DNA of 64,000 bases from Dokdonella_A sp963758365 (GTDB taxonomy: Bacteria; Pseudomonadota; Gammaproteobacteria; Xanthomonadales; Rhodanobacteraceae), in NCBI GenBank assembly GCA_963758365.1, contig CAVWVB010000001.1, forward strand, positions 2,790,001-2,854,000. The letters are read 5' to 3'. The notes under the pieces are model-generated. The model was not told the origin of the DNA. It searched no databases and was given only the letters and a program-made list of their open reading frames with translations. A program made the position numbers and the translations under genes. Below, piece after piece: positions 17,262-25,732 of this stretch. Within the stretch, counting starts at the first letter, position 1. Every line of letters starts with the position of its first letter.

Positions 17262-17563
17262 AACGCCTGTTCCAACCGTTGCTTCTCCGGGCAAGTCCCA
17301 CACCGTGATGCGCCTGCCACCGCCGGCAAGCCAACGTTCGTATCGCACGTCGTCTCGCCGATTCCGTTGAAAGCGACGCAATGCGCCGCTACTGCCGACG
17401 GCAGGGACACGCTTCACCGTGGCGTTGCGTTTCCAGGCAGCGGCGCCACCGTCGTTCACCGCGGCGAACACTGAAGCCAGCTCGCGCGACTACCATGGTT
17501 GCCACCGGGACCCATATCGCAGCATGAATGCGGCCGCTTCCGGTCGTGCGCAACGAGGTCGTC
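17262..17563. other. Region between tRNA-Met and the pirin gene
   Basis: No gene is supported. A leftward open frame runs through here into the tRNA and would end in tRNA-derived residues, which is a known false-gene pattern. No integrase or attachment-site duplication of the tRNA 3' end was seen downstream. The stretch must carry the pirin promoter. Confidence 0.4.
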
Positions 17564-18430
17564 ATGAAGAAAATTCTCGGCGTCTACGATGCCCCAGCTC
17601 AGCATTGGGTAGGCGATGGTTTTCCGGTCCGCTCGCTGTTTTCGTACAACAGCCAGGGCCAGCAGCTGAGTCCTTTCCTGCTGCTCGACCATGCCGGCCC
17701 GCATCGCTTCGGACCCGCGGCGCGCCCGCGCGGAGTGGGCGAGCATCCGCATCGGGGTTTTGAGACCGTGACCATTGTCTACGACGGTGAGGTCGAGCAT
17801 CGCGATTCGACCGGCGCGGGCGGCCGGATCGGGCCGGGCGACGTGCAGTGGATGACCGCGGCGGCGGGCATCCTGCACGAGGAATTTCACTCGCACGCGT
17901 TCACGCGCGCGGGCGGCACCCTGGAGATGGTGCAGCTGTGGGTCAATCTGCCGGCGAAGGACAAGATGTCCCCGCCGACCTACCAGACCCTGCTCGACCG
18001 CGACATTCCCGCGGTCGCGCTCGCCGACGATGCGGGAACCCTGCGCGTGATCGCGGGCGAGTACGCGGGCCGACGCGGACCCGCGCGCACGTTCACGCCG
18101 ATCGACGTGTGGGACCTGCGCCTGCATGCGGGCCGCAGCGCGCACTTCACGGTCACCGAAGGACATACGCTCGCGCTCGTCGTGCTGCACGGCACCTTGC
18201 TGGTCAATGACGGCGAGGTCGCTCGTGCGGGACAGATGGTCCTGCTCGATCGCACCGGCACCGGGTTGTCGCTCGAAGCGAACAGCGAAGCGAGCGTGCT
18301 GCTGCTCGGTGGCGAACCGATCGACGAGCCGATCGTCGGCTACGGACCGTTCGTGATGAACACGTCCGCCGAGATCGAACAGGCGATGCAGGACTTCGGC
18401 AGCGGCCGATTTGGCCGTATCGCGCATTGA
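17564..18430 (+). CDS. Pirin family protein
   Basis: A 288-residue bicupin. The N-terminal cupin contains the metal-site signature GEHPHRGFETVTIVYDGEVE with the HPHRG motif (residues ~60-65) and later GDVQWMTAAAGILHEEF, all diagnostic of pirin. Some bacterial pirins are quercetin dioxygenases and others regulators; substrate cannot be told here. The start at 17564 is chosen because GAGG lies just upstream at a good distance, and because the protein then begins with MKKILGVYDAP; a start 12 codons earlier is less likely. It is convergent with the efflux operon. Confidence 0.93.
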   Translation: MKKILGVYDAPAQHWVGDGFPVRSLFSYNSQGQQLSPFLLLDHAGPHRFGPAARPRGVGEHPHRGFETVTIVYDGEVEHRDSTGAGGRIGPGDVQWMTAAAGILHEEFHSHAFTRAGGTLEMVQLWVNLPAKDKMSPPTYQTLLDRDIPAVALADDAGTLRVIAGEYAGRRGPARTFTPIDVWDLRLHAGRSAHFTVTEGHTLALVVLHGTLLVNDGEVARAGQMVLLDRTGTGLSLEANSEASVLLLGGEPIDEPIVGYGPFVMNTSAEIEQAMQDFGSGRFGRIAH

Positions 18431-18507
18431 AGGAAACCGGCACGGCCTCGGGGCTGCGCCGGTACCCTCGAACTTGGCGGACCAGTCCCGCGCGGCCGCG
18501 ACGTGCC

Positions 18508-20010
18508 TCAGTCAGCCGCAGCGATCCGTTCTCGCGCCGGCTGCCGGGTCGGCCAGCCGCCCGCGAGCGCCTTGTACAGCGCGACCGCACTGGTCACGCT
18601 GCGCGTGCGCGCGTCGGCGAATGCATCCTCGGCCTGCAGACGCGTGCGTTCGGCATCGAGCACTTCGAACAGGCCGGTCGCGCCGGCTTCGAAGCGCATG
18701 CGCGCGAGTTCCGCGGCGCGGGCGCTGTCCGCGGCCGCCCGTGCCAGATGCTCGTCCTCGGCGCGCGCCTTCGAAAGACGTACCAGCGCATTTTCGGTGT
18801 CTTCCAGTGCGAGCAGCACGGTCTGCTGGTAGCGCGCGAGTTCGGCGCTCGCATCCGCATCGCTGGCCGCGATGCGTGCCCGCACGTGCCCGACGTCGAG
18901 GAACGACCAGTCGATGCCGAGCGTGAGCAGATGCGTCTCGCTGTCGCGCTCGAACAGCGCGCCGGTGGTCGCGGCCTGGCTGCCGATCAATCCGCCCAAC
19001 GTGAAACGCGGGAACAGGTCCGCGGTCACGACACCGATGCGCGCGGTGGTCGCGTGCAGGCGCTGTTCCGCTGCAGCGACGTCCGGTCGCCGGCGCAACA
19101 GCTCGCCCGGCGTTCCCGTGGCCACATGCGCCGGCAGAGCGGGCAGCGGTTGCGCCGGCGCGAGCTCGGACGTCAGTGCATCCGGCGTCCGACCGATGAG
19201 CACCGCTAGACGGTGCGTGTCGAACGCGATCTGCGCTTGCAGTGCAGGAATGCGGGCCTGGGTCGCCTCGAGTTGCGCACGGGTGCGCGCGCTGTCGAAC
19301 TCGGTGCCGCGCCCGGCACCGACTCGATCGGCAACCAGTCGCAGCGTCTCGCGCTGGTTGTCTGCATTGTCCTGGGCGACATGCAGACGCTCCTGCAGGC
19401 CGCGCAGTTCGACGTAGGTGCGCGCAACCTCGCCGGCGATCGCAACCTGTGCGGCCGCAAGGTCGGCCGCGCTCGAGGTCGCGAGCGCGCTCTGCGCCTC
19501 GATGCTGCGGCGGATGCGACCGAACAGATCGAGCTCCCACGCGGCTCCGATACCGACCTCATAGCTCTTCGCGTCACGCGCATCGCGGCCGACCCCGGGC
19601 AACTGGTCCGCGCTCGCTCGCGTATCGCCGACACCGGCGCTTGCGGTGACCACGGGCACCGCATCGAACCTGGCGCCGCGCAGGAGCGCATTGGCACGAT
19701 CGTAGCGCGCCAGCGCAATGCGCAGGTCATGGTTGGCCGAGAGCGCCCGTTCGATCAGGCTGCTCAGTTTCGGATCGCCGAAGCTGCGCCAGAACTCCGC
19801 GTCGGCCGCGGTGCCCGCAGACGCCTGCAGCGGGACGGAGGCGACCGGTTCGGCGCCGGCAAACCGCGCCGGCGTCGCCATGTCCGGACGCACGTAGTCG
19901 GGGCCGACCGTGCACGCCGCGAGTGCCGCGCCCAGAAGCGCGATCGCGGGCAGTTTCAACTTCTGCAGCGGGCGTGCCCCCGCATCACCAACGAGTGCAT
20001 TCTCATGCAT
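18508..20010 (-). CDS. Outer-membrane efflux lipoprotein (OprM/OprN-NodT family)
   Basis: A 500-residue outer-membrane channel of an RND tripartite pump. The N-terminus is a lipoprotein signal with a lipobox ending LAAC followed by TVGPDYVRP, the usual mature start of this family. Two OEP repeats follow, with long alpha-helical hairpins (LARYDRANALLRGARFDAVP and RYQQTVLLALEDTENAL segments). Its ATG overlaps the end of the pump gene by 8 bases, so it is the last cistron of the efflux operon. Family assignment is firm; the nearest named homologue (OprN versus OprM) is not settled. Confidence 0.95.
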   Translation of the reverse strand: MHENALVGDAGARPLQKLKLPAIALLGAALAACTVGPDYVRPDMATPARFAGAEPVASVPLQASAGTAADAEFWRSFGDPKLSSLIERALSANHDLRIALARYDRANALLRGARFDAVPVVTASAGVGDTRASADQLPGVGRDARDAKSYEVGIGAAWELDLFGRIRRSIEAQSALATSSAADLAAAQVAIAGEVARTYVELRGLQERLHVAQDNADNQRETLRLVADRVGAGRGTEFDSARTRAQLEATQARIPALQAQIAFDTHRLAVLIGRTPDALTSELAPAQPLPALPAHVATGTPGELLRRRPDVAAAEQRLHATTARIGVVTADLFPRFTLGGLIGSQAATTGALFERDSETHLLTLGIDWSFLDVGHVRARIAASDADASAELARYQQTVLLALEDTENALVRLSKARAEDEHLARAAADSARAAELARMRFEAGATGLFEVLDAERTRLQAEDAFADARTRSVTSAVALYKALAGGWPTRQPARERIAAAD

Positions 20011-23000
20011 GAGCAGTCTCCAGATTGCGGTCAGTGGACGTGTCGTCGTTCAGCGCGGTGTTGCGCGTGACCAGCTTGCGCAGGGCGACGTAGAACACAG
20101 GGGTCAGGAACAACCCGAACAGCGTCACGCCGAGCATGCCCGCGAACACGGTGATGCCGGTTGCCGCGCGCACTTCGCTGCCGGCGCCATGAGCGATCAC
20201 CAGCGGTACGGTGCCCGCAATGAATGCGATCGAGGTCATCACGATCGGACGCAAGCGCAAGCGGCATGCCTCGAGCGCGGCCTCGATGATGCCGCTCCCC
20301 TGCATCTCGAGCTCGCGTGCGAACTCGACGATCAGGATTGCGTTCTTGCATGCCAGTCCCATCAGCACGACCAGACCGACCTGCACGAACACGTTGTTGT
20401 CGCCGCCGGTCAGCCACACGCCGAGCAATGCGGAGAGCAGGGTCATCGGCACGATCAGGATCACCGCGAGTGGCAGCGTCCAGCTTTCATACAGCGCCGC
20501 GAGCACGAGAAATGCGAGCAGCACCGCAAGCGGGAACACGACCATCGCGGCGTTGCCCTGCGTGACCTGCTGGTAGGTCAGGTCGGTCCACTCGAAAGTC
20601 ATGCCGTGCGGCAGGGTCTTGCCGGCGAGATCGGTGACCGTGTCGATCGCCTGCGCGGACGACAGCACGCGCGCGTCGGTTTCCCCGGTCAGGTCCGCGG
20701 CCGGATAACCGTTGTAGCGGATTACCGGGTCCGGACCATAAGTCTGACTCAGTCGCACCATGCTGCCGATCGGCACCATGTCGCCATTCGCGTTGCGCGT
20801 GCGCAGGTTCGCGATGTCCTCGACACTGTGTCGGTACGGCGCGTCGGCCTGCGCGACCACATGGTAGGTACGACCGAAGCGGTTGAAATCGTTGACGTAG
20901 GTCGAACCCAGATAGACCTGCAGGGTTTCGAACAAGCTGGTCAGCGAAACGCCCTGCGCCTTTGCCTTGACGCGATCGACCTGCGCGTCGAGTTGCGGGA
21001 CGTTGGCCTGGTAGGAACTGATCGGACGCCCCATGCCGGGGGTCTGGCCGATCGCGCCCGCGAGCTGGTTGGCCGCGCCCTGCAACTCCCCGTAGCCAAG
21101 ACCCGCGCGATCCTGCACGTACAGCGAATAGCCCGAGCCGCTGCCGAGGCCGAAAATCGGCGGCGGCATCAGCGCAAAGGCAAAGCCTTCCTGCAGCTTG
21201 GAGAACTTCGCATTGAGTTCCGCCGCGATCTGCGCCGCGCTATGCGTGCGTTGCTCGGGCGGCGTCAGCGGGAAGAACACCGCAGCGGTGTTCGGCGAGT
21301 TCGTGCGCTGCAACGGGTTGAATCCCGGGAAGCCGACCGCGTGCGAGATGCCGTCGGTGCGCATCGCGATCGCGCCCATCTTGCGCGACAAGGCCTCGGT
21401 ACGATCGATCGATGCGCCTTCGGGCATGCGGATCGCGCCGATCAGGTACAGCTTGTCCTGGACTGGAATGAAGCCGCCCGGTACGAGCTTGAACATCATG
21501 CCGGCCGCGACCAGCAGCAGCGCGTAGACCGCGAAGGCGGCGCCGCGCCTGCGCAGGCTCTTCGAGACCGCCCCCTGGTAGCGCGCGGAACTGCTCGCGA
21601 AGAAGCGGTTGAACGGATGGAACAGCCAGCCGAACAGGCGATCGATCGCGCGTGTCGGCGCGTCCTTCGGCGCATCGTGGGATTTCAGCAGCAGCGCGGC
21701 CAGTGCGGGCGACAGGGTCAGCGAATTGATCGCCGAGATCACCGTCGAGATCGCGATCGTCACCGCGAACTGCTTGTAGAACTGTCCGATCACACCGGAC
21801 AGGAACGCCATCGGCACGAACACCGCGCACAACACCAGCGCGATCGCGATGATCGGACCGGATACCTCCTTCATCGCCTGGTGCGCGGCTGCGAGCGGGG
21901 TCTTGCCTTCCTCGATGTTGCGCTCGACGTTTTCGACGACCACGATCGCGTCGTCGACGACGATGCCGATCGCAAGCACGAGGCCGAACAGGGTGAGTGT
22001 ATTGATCGAGAAGCCGAGCAGATACAGCACCGCGAACGTACCGATGATCGACACCGGCACTGCGAGCAGCGGAATGATCGAGGCACGCCAGGTCTGCAGG
22101 AACAGGATCACGACCAGAACGACGAGCGCGATTGCCTCGAACAGCGTCGTCACCACCGACTTGATCGAGGCACGTACGAACAACGTGGTGTCGTAAACCT
22201 GCTCCCAGGCCATGCCGGGCGGGAAACTCTTCGCGAGTTCGGTCATCTTCGCGCGTACCGCGTTGGAGACCTCGATCGCATTGGAACCGGGTGCCTGGAA
22301 GATCGGTAGCGCGACCGCCTGCTGGTTGTCGAGCAGGGCGCGCAACGAATAGTCGGAAGCGCCAAGCTCGATGCGGGCGACGTCGGACAGGCGCGTGACC
22401 TGCCCGTCGGGACCGGTCTTGAGGACGATCTGACCAAACTCCGCTTCGCTGTGCAGGCGGCCCTTGGCATTGATCGATACCAGGAAATCGCTCGCGTCGC
22501 GGGTCGGAGGCGCGCCGAGTTGCCCGGCGGAGACCTGCAGGTTCTGCTCACGGATCGCGGCGACGATGTCGCCGGCGGTCAAGCCGCGCGCAGCCGCCTG
22601 ACCCGGATTGATCCATACCCGCATTGCATAATCTCCGGCGCCGAACAGCAGCGCGTCGCCGACGCCGCGGATACGCGCGAGTTCGTCGCGCACGTGCAGC
22701 AGCGCGTAGTTGCGCAAATACAGCGTGTCGTACTTGCCGCTCGGGGAAGTCAAATGCACGACCAGGGTCAGGTCGGAGGCGCGTTTCTGCGTCGTCACAC
22801 CCTGCCGCCGCACGTCTTCTGGCAGACGTGCGAGGGCCTGGTTGACACGGTTCTGCACGTTGACCTGGGCCTGATCGGGATTTGTTCCGGGACGAAACGT
22901 GACCGTGAGCGCGAGCACGCCATCGGAACCGGCCACCGACTTCATGTACATCATGTCCTCGACGCCGTTGATCGCTTCTTCCAGCGGCGTGGCGACGGTC

Positions 23001-23182
23001 TCGGCAATCACCTTGGGGTTCGCGCCCGGGTACACCGCGGTGACCTGCACGGTCGGCGGTACCACGTTCGGGTAGTCGCTGATCGGCAGCAGCGGAATCG
23101 CGATCAGGCCGGCGGCGAAGATCATGATCGACAGCACCGCGGCGAAGATCGGCCGGTCGATGAAGAATCTGGAAAAGTCCAT
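20003..23182 (-). CDS. RND multidrug efflux permease (MexF-like, HAE1 family)
   Basis: A 1059-residue proton-driven inner-membrane pump subunit, close in length to MexF (1062). It has an N-terminal helix (MDFSRFFIDRPIFAAVLS), a large periplasmic loop, and TM4 with the proton-relay aspartates in IGIVVDDAIVVVENVERN (near residue 405). A second half repeats the plan with a TM10 lysine in GLACKNAILIVEFA. The N-terminus and the LPISDYPNVVPPTVQV and TSPSGKYDTLYLRNYA segments resemble MexF more than MexB/AcrB. It probably expels toxic planar aromatics such as phenicols or quinolones; the substrate range is inference. It lies 99 bases downstream of the adaptor gene, with a palindrome in the gap. Confidence 0.96.
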   Translation of the reverse strand: MDFSRFFIDRPIFAAVLSIMIFAAGLIAIPLLPISDYPNVVPPTVQVTAVYPGANPKVIAETVATPLEEAINGVEDMMYMKSVAGSDGVLALTVTFRPGTNPDQAQVNVQNRVNQALARLPEDVRRQGVTTQKRASDLTLVVHLTSPSGKYDTLYLRNYALLHVRDELARIRGVGDALLFGAGDYAMRVWINPGQAAARGLTAGDIVAAIREQNLQVSAGQLGAPPTRDASDFLVSINAKGRLHSEAEFGQIVLKTGPDGQVTRLSDVARIELGASDYSLRALLDNQQAVALPIFQAPGSNAIEVSNAVRAKMTELAKSFPPGMAWEQVYDTTLFVRASIKSVVTTLFEAIALVVLVVILFLQTWRASIIPLLAVPVSIIGTFAVLYLLGFSINTLTLFGLVLAIGIVVDDAIVVVENVERNIEEGKTPLAAAHQAMKEVSGPIIAIALVLCAVFVPMAFLSGVIGQFYKQFAVTIAISTVISAINSLTLSPALAALLLKSHDAPKDAPTRAIDRLFGWLFHPFNRFFASSSARYQGAVSKSLRRRGAAFAVYALLLVAAGMMFKLVPGGFIPVQDKLYLIGAIRMPEGASIDRTEALSRKMGAIAMRTDGISHAVGFPGFNPLQRTNSPNTAAVFFPLTPPEQRTHSAAQIAAELNAKFSKLQEGFAFALMPPPIFGLGSGSGYSLYVQDRAGLGYGELQGAANQLAGAIGQTPGMGRPISSYQANVPQLDAQVDRVKAKAQGVSLTSLFETLQVYLGSTYVNDFNRFGRTYHVVAQADAPYRHSVEDIANLRTRNANGDMVPIGSMVRLSQTYGPDPVIRYNGYPAADLTGETDARVLSSAQAIDTVTDLAGKTLPHGMTFEWTDLTYQQVTQGNAAMVVFPLAVLLAFLVLAALYESWTLPLAVILIVPMTLLSALLGVWLTGGDNNVFVQVGLVVLMGLACKNAILIVEFARELEMQGSGIIEAALEACRLRLRPIVMTSIAFIAGTVPLVIAHGAGSEVRAATGITVFAGMLGVTLFGLFLTPVFYVALRKLVTRNTALNDDTSTDRNLETAHA

Positions 23183-23254
23183 TGCGGTTCCTTGGCGGCC
23201 CGTGGCCGCAGTCGTGCCGGCCCTGCGCGGCGCACAGGGCGTATTGGGATCGTC

Positions 23255-23272
23255 GACGAGCGCGCGCTCGTC
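23255..23272. repeat. 18-base perfect palindrome between adaptor and pump genes
   Basis: GACGAGCGCGCGCTCGTC is a perfect palindrome inside the only real gap of the efflux operon. In RNA it would fold into a stem of at least 7 base pairs with a GCGC loop. It could set differential mRNA stability of adaptor and pump or attenuate transcription; a protein-binding site is also possible. Confidence 0.5.
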
Positions 23273-23281
23273 TCTGCAGGT

Positions 23282-24490
23282 TCACTTCATCGCGACTGGC
23301 GTGCCGGGTGCCGGCGAGGCAGACGCATCCATCGCGATCTGCTTCGCCTGTACCGGCATGCCCGGGAAGAACACCTTCTGCACGCCGCGCACGATGATCT
23401 TGTCTTGAGGGGCCAGCCCGGAAGTCACCACGCGCAGGCCATCGGCCATGCGCCCGGGCACGATGTCCTTGCGCAGTGCCTTGTTGTCGGCGCCGACCAC
23501 ATAGACGTACTTGCGGTCCTGGTCGGTCAGCACGGCCTTGTCGTCTATCAGCATCGCCTCGGTCGCGGTCGCACCCTCGAGTTGGACGCGCGCGAACAGT
23601 CCGGGCGTCAGCAGGTGATCGGGATTGGGCAGGACCGCGCGTGCATGGATCGTTCCGGTGCCCGCATCGACGCGGTTGTCGACGAAATCGACCGTGCCGC
23701 GATACGGGTGACCGCTCTGGTTGGCCAGTCCGACGTGCACCGCGTTGCGCAACTCGGCGCGTTGGCCCTTGCGCGCAAGTTCCGCATAGCGCAGATAGGT
23801 CTGCTCGTCGCCTTCGAAGTCGACATACATCGGATCCATCGAGACCACCGTAGTCAGCACGGTTGTGTCGGCCCGTGCGAGATTGCCGGCAGTGAGCATT
23901 GCGCGGCCGGTCCGTCCCGCGATCGGCGAACGCACTTCGGTGAACTTGAGATCGAGTTCCGCGCTGGTCACCGCGGCCTCCGCCGCACGCATCGCAGCGT
24001 TGGCCTGCGCGACGGCCGCGCTCCGCGTATCGGCCTCCTCGCGCGAAATCGCCTTCAATCCAACGAGGGTCTGCGCGCGCCTGTCCTGGGTCCCTGCCAG
24101 GTGCGCTTCGCTGCGCGCGCGCGCGAGATCGGCACGGGCACGGGTCAGAGCGGCACGATACGGCCGCTGGTCGATCACGAACAGCAAATCGCCCTTTGCG
24201 ACCTCCTGACCTTCGGTATAGGCGACCCGATCCACATAGCCGCTGACCCGCGGGCGCAGTTCGACGGATTCCACGGCCGCAATGCGTCCGGTGAACTCGT
24301 CCCACTCGTGGACCGGCCTGACCAGGACCTGCGCAATGCTGACTTCCGGCGCGGGCATCGCCGCATGGGGTGCAGCGTGACCGCTGCAACCGATTGCAGC
24401 GAGCAGGGTCAGCACGGTCGCCGACAACGCCAGCGGCGTGCGCCAGTGGTGGAAGGGCGTGGGTGCAGTCTGACGGTTCATCGGGTTCAT
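23282..24490 (-). CDS. RND efflux periplasmic adaptor (MexE-like membrane fusion protein)
   Basis: A 402-residue adaptor joining pump and outer-membrane channel. An N-terminal hydrophobic signal ends in LLAAIGCSGHAA, so it is likely lipidated at the Cys. The order is lipoyl half-motif (VELRPRVSGYVDRVAYTEGQ), an alpha-helical hairpin (~110-175), the second lipoyl half (KFTEVRSPIAGRTGRAM), then beta-barrel and membrane-proximal domains (DDKAVLTDQDRKYVYVVG). Its ATG overlaps the stop of the preceding SDR gene as ATGA. It is the second conserved gene of the operon. Confidence 0.95.
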   Translation of the reverse strand: MNPMNRQTAPTPFHHWRTPLALSATVLTLLAAIGCSGHAAPHAAMPAPEVSIAQVLVRPVHEWDEFTGRIAAVESVELRPRVSGYVDRVAYTEGQEVAKGDLLFVIDQRPYRAALTRARADLARARSEAHLAGTQDRRAQTLVGLKAISREEADTRSAAVAQANAAMRAAEAAVTSAELDLKFTEVRSPIAGRTGRAMLTAGNLARADTTVLTTVVSMDPMYVDFEGDEQTYLRYAELARKGQRAELRNAVHVGLANQSGHPYRGTVDFVDNRVDAGTGTIHARAVLPNPDHLLTPGLFARVQLEGATATEAMLIDDKAVLTDQDRKYVYVVGADNKALRKDIVPGRMADGLRVVTSGLAPQDKIIVRGVQKVFFPGMPVQAKQIAMDASASPAPGTPVAMK

Positions 24491-25335
24491 CGGGAATCCT
24501 CGTTGCGTTTCAGTGAAGTCGGGGAATTGGAGTCGGACCAGCCGAGCGCGTCGTCGAGCAAGCGTCGCGCATCAGTGCGAAAAGCGCGTTCCGGATCTTG
24601 CGCGGCACGCGCACCCGCCGCCGACGCGACCGATTGAATTGACGGCTGTGCCGGCAATGACACGATTGGCTGCGCGGGCAGCGCGCCTTCGCCGCGCGCT
24701 ACCAGTTCGAATGCGTGGCGGCCGATATCGAGCGCAGTCGGCCAGCGCGGACAGGCATGCCTGCGGTTGTGGTCCGTGCACACCGGCGTGTCGACCGCGA
24801 GGAACTGCGCGCGGATGCCCAGCGCATGTGCTTCGTCATGCAGCACGCGGACGAACATGCGCAGAGCCGCGGCGGCGACCGAATGCGGACCGTATCCGGC
24901 CCACGGGGTCTCGCCACCGGGGCTGCCGACCACCACATAGCCCGCGCCCCGATTGCCTTCGACGAGCACCGGCAACAGATGTCGCGCCGCGACAAGCTGC
25001 GGCAGCAGCACCGCACCGAGTCGATCACGCAGCGCCGCGGGCGTCTGGTCGAGCAGACGCCCGCGCGTGCTCGTGCCGCACAGCGCGACCACCACCCCGG
25101 CCAGGGGTCGGCCCAGCTTGCGCAGGCTCGTGGCGAGATCGATGCCATCCTGCTCGTCGCGGATCGCCAACGCGCAGGTCTCGAGATCGGCACGCGCGTG
25201 CGCGGCCTTCAATGCGCGCAGCTCTTGCGCATCGCGCGCGACGGCGACCACGGGTCGTGCCGCTTCAAGTGCGGTCTCGACCACGCAGCGGCCGATCGCA
25301 CCGGTGGCTCCGAGTACGAGCAACGGACGCTTCAT
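24487..25335 (-). CDS. Atypical short-chain dehydrogenase/reductase-like protein
   Basis: A 282-residue Rossmann protein. The N-terminal LLVLGATGAIG (residues ~4-14) is the nucleotide-binding motif, and VVVALCG and VVVGSPGGE occupy the expected beta-4 and beta-5 positions. In place of the YxxxK catalytic pair it has YGPHS, so the usual lysine is missing and oxidoreductase activity is doubtful; it may bind a nucleotide or detoxify an efflux substrate in another way. The start at 25335 gives the Rossmann fold at the very N-terminus. It overlaps the adaptor start by 4 bases, so it is part of the efflux operon. Confidence 0.82.
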   Translation of the reverse strand: MKRPLLVLGATGAIGRCVVETALEAARPVVAVARDAQELRALKAAHARADLETCALAIRDEQDGIDLATSLRKLGRPLAGVVVALCGTSTRGRLLDQTPAALRDRLGAVLLPQLVAARHLLPVLVEGNRGAGYVVVGSPGGETPWAGYGPHSVAAAALRMFVRVLHDEAHALGIRAQFLAVDTPVCTDHNRRHACPRWPTALDIGRHAFELVARGEGALPAQPIVSLPAQPSIQSVASAAGARAAQDPERAFRTDARRLLDDALGWSDSNSPTSLKRNEDSR

Positions 25336-25610
25336 TGTCCCGTTCCGGGGATATTTCCTCCCGCACGCGGGACGAATCCAGGGCCGCCCGGCCGTGCGGA
25401 TGCAGCATCGGACCCGGCGCCGCGCATGGCGCGCGCATTCCGGTGCACCCGCCCGCGCCGATGCGGAATATGGGCAAAAGCCTCGGCAAACGCATTGGAT
25501 AGCGCTGCGGCAGCCGGCTCCGTGGACGGGTCCGGAGTCCGCGCGCGTCCGCGCGCGCGCCACGACGAGGCGGGGAAAAGGTCGGCCTGGGGCAGGGGAA
25601 GAAAGGACAT
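25332..25610 (-). CDS. Possible small leader protein upstream of the efflux operon
   Basis: A 92-residue frame starting at the ATG at 25610 whose TGA overlaps the SDR start codon (ATGA), echoing the SDR-adaptor junction. The sequence (MSFLPLPQADLFPASSWRAR) becomes Pro/Ala/Arg-rich, with no known domain, and the ribosome binding site is weak. The stop-start overlap hints that it may be translated to couple expression, but in DNA this GC-rich such frames are common. Listed as a candidate only. Confidence 0.25.
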   Translation of the reverse strand: MSFLPLPQADLFPASSWRARGRARTPDPSTEPAAAALSNAFAEAFAHIPHRRGRVHRNARAMRGAGSDAASARPGGPGFVPRAGGNIPGTGQ

Positions 25611-25679
25611 GGATGCTACTCTTTGCGGCGACGCGGCAAACAGTAGGGGCGCATTCGGCCCTTGATTAGCGGGCAAAGG

Positions 25680-25696
25680 AGGGAATAATTGTCCCT
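25680..25696. promoter_or_regulatory. Inverted repeat, candidate LysR operator
   Basis: AGGGA-ATAATTG-TCCCT is an interrupted palindrome with an A/T-rich centre, placed 37 bases before the LysR start in the intergenic region shared with the efflux operon. LysR-type regulators bind such dyads with AT-rich spacers near their own gene. Binding is inferred from position and shape only. Confidence 0.45.
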
Positions 25697-25732
25697 GCAC
25701 CGGGCCAATCGCCCGAACTCTGGAAATCAATC

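Noticed and set aside
17196..17471. Leftward frame ending within tRNA-Met (DSNHRPQHYECCA-type end)
   Set aside because: Such endings are translated tRNA sequence, a well-known false annotation; no recognisable domain upstream.
17185..17563. Possible integration site at tRNA-Met
   Set aside because: No integrase, no direct repeat of the tRNA 3' end and no phage or island genes follow.
19910..22309. A very long open frame on the + strand opposite the RND pump gene
   Set aside because: It is the antisense shadow of a clear, conserved RND permease; its composition (His/Arg/Gln-rich, no domains) is typical of antisense frames in GC-rich DNA.
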